7,311 bases of DNA from Bacteroidota bacterium (GTDB lineage: Bacteria > Bacteroidota > Bacteroidia > NS11-12g > UBA9320): positions 1 to 7,311 of the forward strand of contig DNHN01000109.1 of NCBI GenBank assembly GCA_003485825.1, given 5' to 3'. Both the position numbers and the translations under genes were made by a program. Within the stretch, counting starts at the first letter, position 1; each line of letters begins with the position of its first letter. Positions 6,993-7,311 of the stretch are shown piece by piece. Under the pieces are notes generated by a model. It was not told where the DNA came from and ran no database searches. It saw only the letters and a program-made list of their open reading frames with translations.

Positions 6993-7109
6993 TTGATAAA
7001 ACGAAAAAGGGTTCTGCTGCTGGATGTGGCTTGGGAGGACTACGACATATTCTGATGACCTTATTTCTTACAGCGTAGAAGCACCTGCAAGTTGACACTA
7101 GCTTTTTTA

Positions 7110-7134
7110 TAATCCTAGCTATAAGTTAGGATTA
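7110..7134 (-). repeat. 11-bp hairpin with ATA/TAT loop in the operon leader
   Basis: Positions 7110-7120 pair with 7124-7134 around a 3-nt loop: TAATCCTAACT, TAT, AGCTAGGATTA on the reverse strand, with one internal mismatch on this strand that is a G-T wobble in forward RNA. An A-run rather than a T-run follows on the reverse strand, so it is not an intrinsic terminator in that direction. A short direct repeat, CTAGCT, occurs at 7098-7103 and 7115-7120. Confidence 0.5.
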
Positions 7135-7139
7135 GTTGA

Positions 7140-7157
7140 GGTTTTAGACATAAAACC
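7140..7157 (-). repeat. 7-bp hairpin near the predicted transcript 5' end
   Basis: On the reverse strand GGTTTTA, loop TGTC, TAAAACC: seven perfect pairs and a tetraloop. It would form a few nucleotides after the transcription start predicted from the promoter at 7168-7198, which could protect the RNA 5' end or serve as a regulatory stem. Part of it is shared with the 9-bp dyad at 7153-7191. Confidence 0.45.
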
Positions 7158-7191
7158 ATATTGTATCCAAATTTATCTAAAGATATGGTTT
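7153..7191. repeat. Perfect 9-bp inverted repeat flanking the -7 box (operator candidate)
   Basis: AAACCATAT at 7153-7161 and ATATGGTTT at 7183-7191 are perfect inverted copies, centre to centre 30 bp apart, close to three helical turns. One arm lies in the spacer between the -33 and -7 boxes, the other at the expected transcription start. That placement suits a dimeric or looping repressor, but no regulator gene is in view. Confidence 0.4.
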
Positions 7192-7198
7192 ATTCAAA
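7168..7198 (-). promoter_or_regulatory. Bacteroidota-type promoter for the mutL operon
   Basis: On the reverse strand TTTG (7198-7195), a 19-nt spacer, then TAAATTTG (7175-7168). This matches the known -33/-7 consensus of the Bacteroidota primary sigma factor, TTTG-N19-TAnnTTTG, in both boxes and in spacing. Transcription should begin around 7160-7164 and run toward the 109-aa membrane protein and mutL. A perfect inverted repeat overlaps the promoter. Confidence 0.65.
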
Positions 7199-7287
7199 GA
7201 AAAAAGTAGATGTATACCAGTATCACGATAGATAAGTATTCATATTTTGAGGATATAGTAACCGACCAAATATAGGCGTTTTTAAAC

Positions 7288-7311
7288 AAAAAAGTCCCGC
7301 CGTTAAGCGAG
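7288..7311 (-). terminator. Possible terminator truncated by the right edge
   Basis: Toward the operon the reverse strand reads GC-rich CTCGC-TTAACG-GCGGGAC and then six T (7293-7288). Only three adjacent pairs (GCG/CGC) plus one outer pair are visible; the rest of the stem would lie beyond the window. It could end a reverse gene to the right, which would isolate the operon promoter from read-through. Confidence 0.35.

Larger units (their letters stand above)
6897..7311 (-). other. Non-coding operon head: promoter and structured 5' leader
   Basis: About 415 bp hold no convincing gene. On the reverse strand, toward the operon, they hold in order: a possible terminator cut by the window edge, a canonical promoter (7168-7198), three hairpins (7140-7157, 7110-7134, 6935-6992) and a second -7-like box (6904-6911) just before the first start codon. 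If transcription starts near 7162 the leader is about 265 nt, long for an ordinary operon. I do not recognise a known riboswitch, 6S, SRP, tmRNA or RNase P core. Confidence 0.5.

Noticed and set aside
6883..7098. 71-codon reverse reading frame (GTG start) filling most of the operon leader and overlapping the small membrane gene by 14 nt
   Set aside because: The composition looks unlike a folded protein, no family is recognisable, the start is GTG with no supporting context, and it coincides with the stem arms at 6935-6992. Most likely a chance open frame, though it lies downstream of the good promoter.
7110..7134. The 11-bp hairpin as an intrinsic terminator
   Set aside because: On the reverse strand it is followed by an A-run, and on the forward strand by AGTTGAGG. 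No T-run follows in either direction.
7267..7274. Reverse-strand TATATTTG as another promoter -7 box
   Set aside because: It fits TAnnTTTG, but the only TTTG upstream is about 12 nt away, too close, and it sits just after a possible terminator.

Overview
The window looks like chromosomal DNA from a member of the Bacteroidota (Flavobacteriia-like). Three things point there: A-rich, Shine-Dalgarno-poor start regions; a promoter with the phylum's TTTG-N19-TAnnTTTG layout; and a gene set (small 'FNYTP' membrane protein, mutL, two rhomboids, a membrane-anchored endonuclease/exonuclease/phosphatase protein) that I recall as typical of the group. Base composition and coding style are even along the window. 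I see no insertion sequence, CRISPR array, tRNA, rRNA or phage signature.

Layout. Positions 1-294 are non-coding and lead into a forward gene (295-1491) for an AlaDh/PNT-fold oxidoreductase that most resembles the lysine-forming saccharopine dehydrogenase / lysine-ketoglutarate reductase family. An 89-bp convergent gap separates it from a reverse-strand cluster. In transcription order the cluster is: a 109-aa single-span membrane protein (6896-6567), MutL (6555-4783), a 211-aa rhomboid (4774-4139), a 285-aa rhomboid with a C-terminal tail (4132-3275), a membrane-anchored EEP-family hydrolase (3278-2235) and an SAM-dependent O-methyltransferase (2225-1581). Spacings are 11, 8, 6, -4 and 9 nt, which indicates one operon.

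The operon head is the least ordinary part. About 415 bp (6897-7311) hold no convincing gene. They contain a near-textbook reverse-strand promoter (7168-7198) wrapped in a perfect 9-bp inverted repeat, then about 265 nt of predicted leader with three hairpins. A second -7-like box sits only 7 nt before the first start codon. A strong intrinsic terminator lies exactly over the stop codon of the 109-aa gene, with its U-tract ending 2 nt before the mutL ATG. Expression of mutL and the four genes after it may therefore depend on read-through, possibly on ribosomes that finish the small gene.

Functionally the cluster is mixed: mismatch repair (MutL), membrane proteolysis (two rhomboids, both with Ser/His dyads), a probably periplasmic phosphoesterase and a small-molecule or tRNA methyltransferase. 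No single pathway joins them, and co-transcription is probably historical. I found no clearly undescribed system. The strongest candidates for new biology are the regulatory arrangement at the operon head and the loss of the endonuclease motif in MutL.
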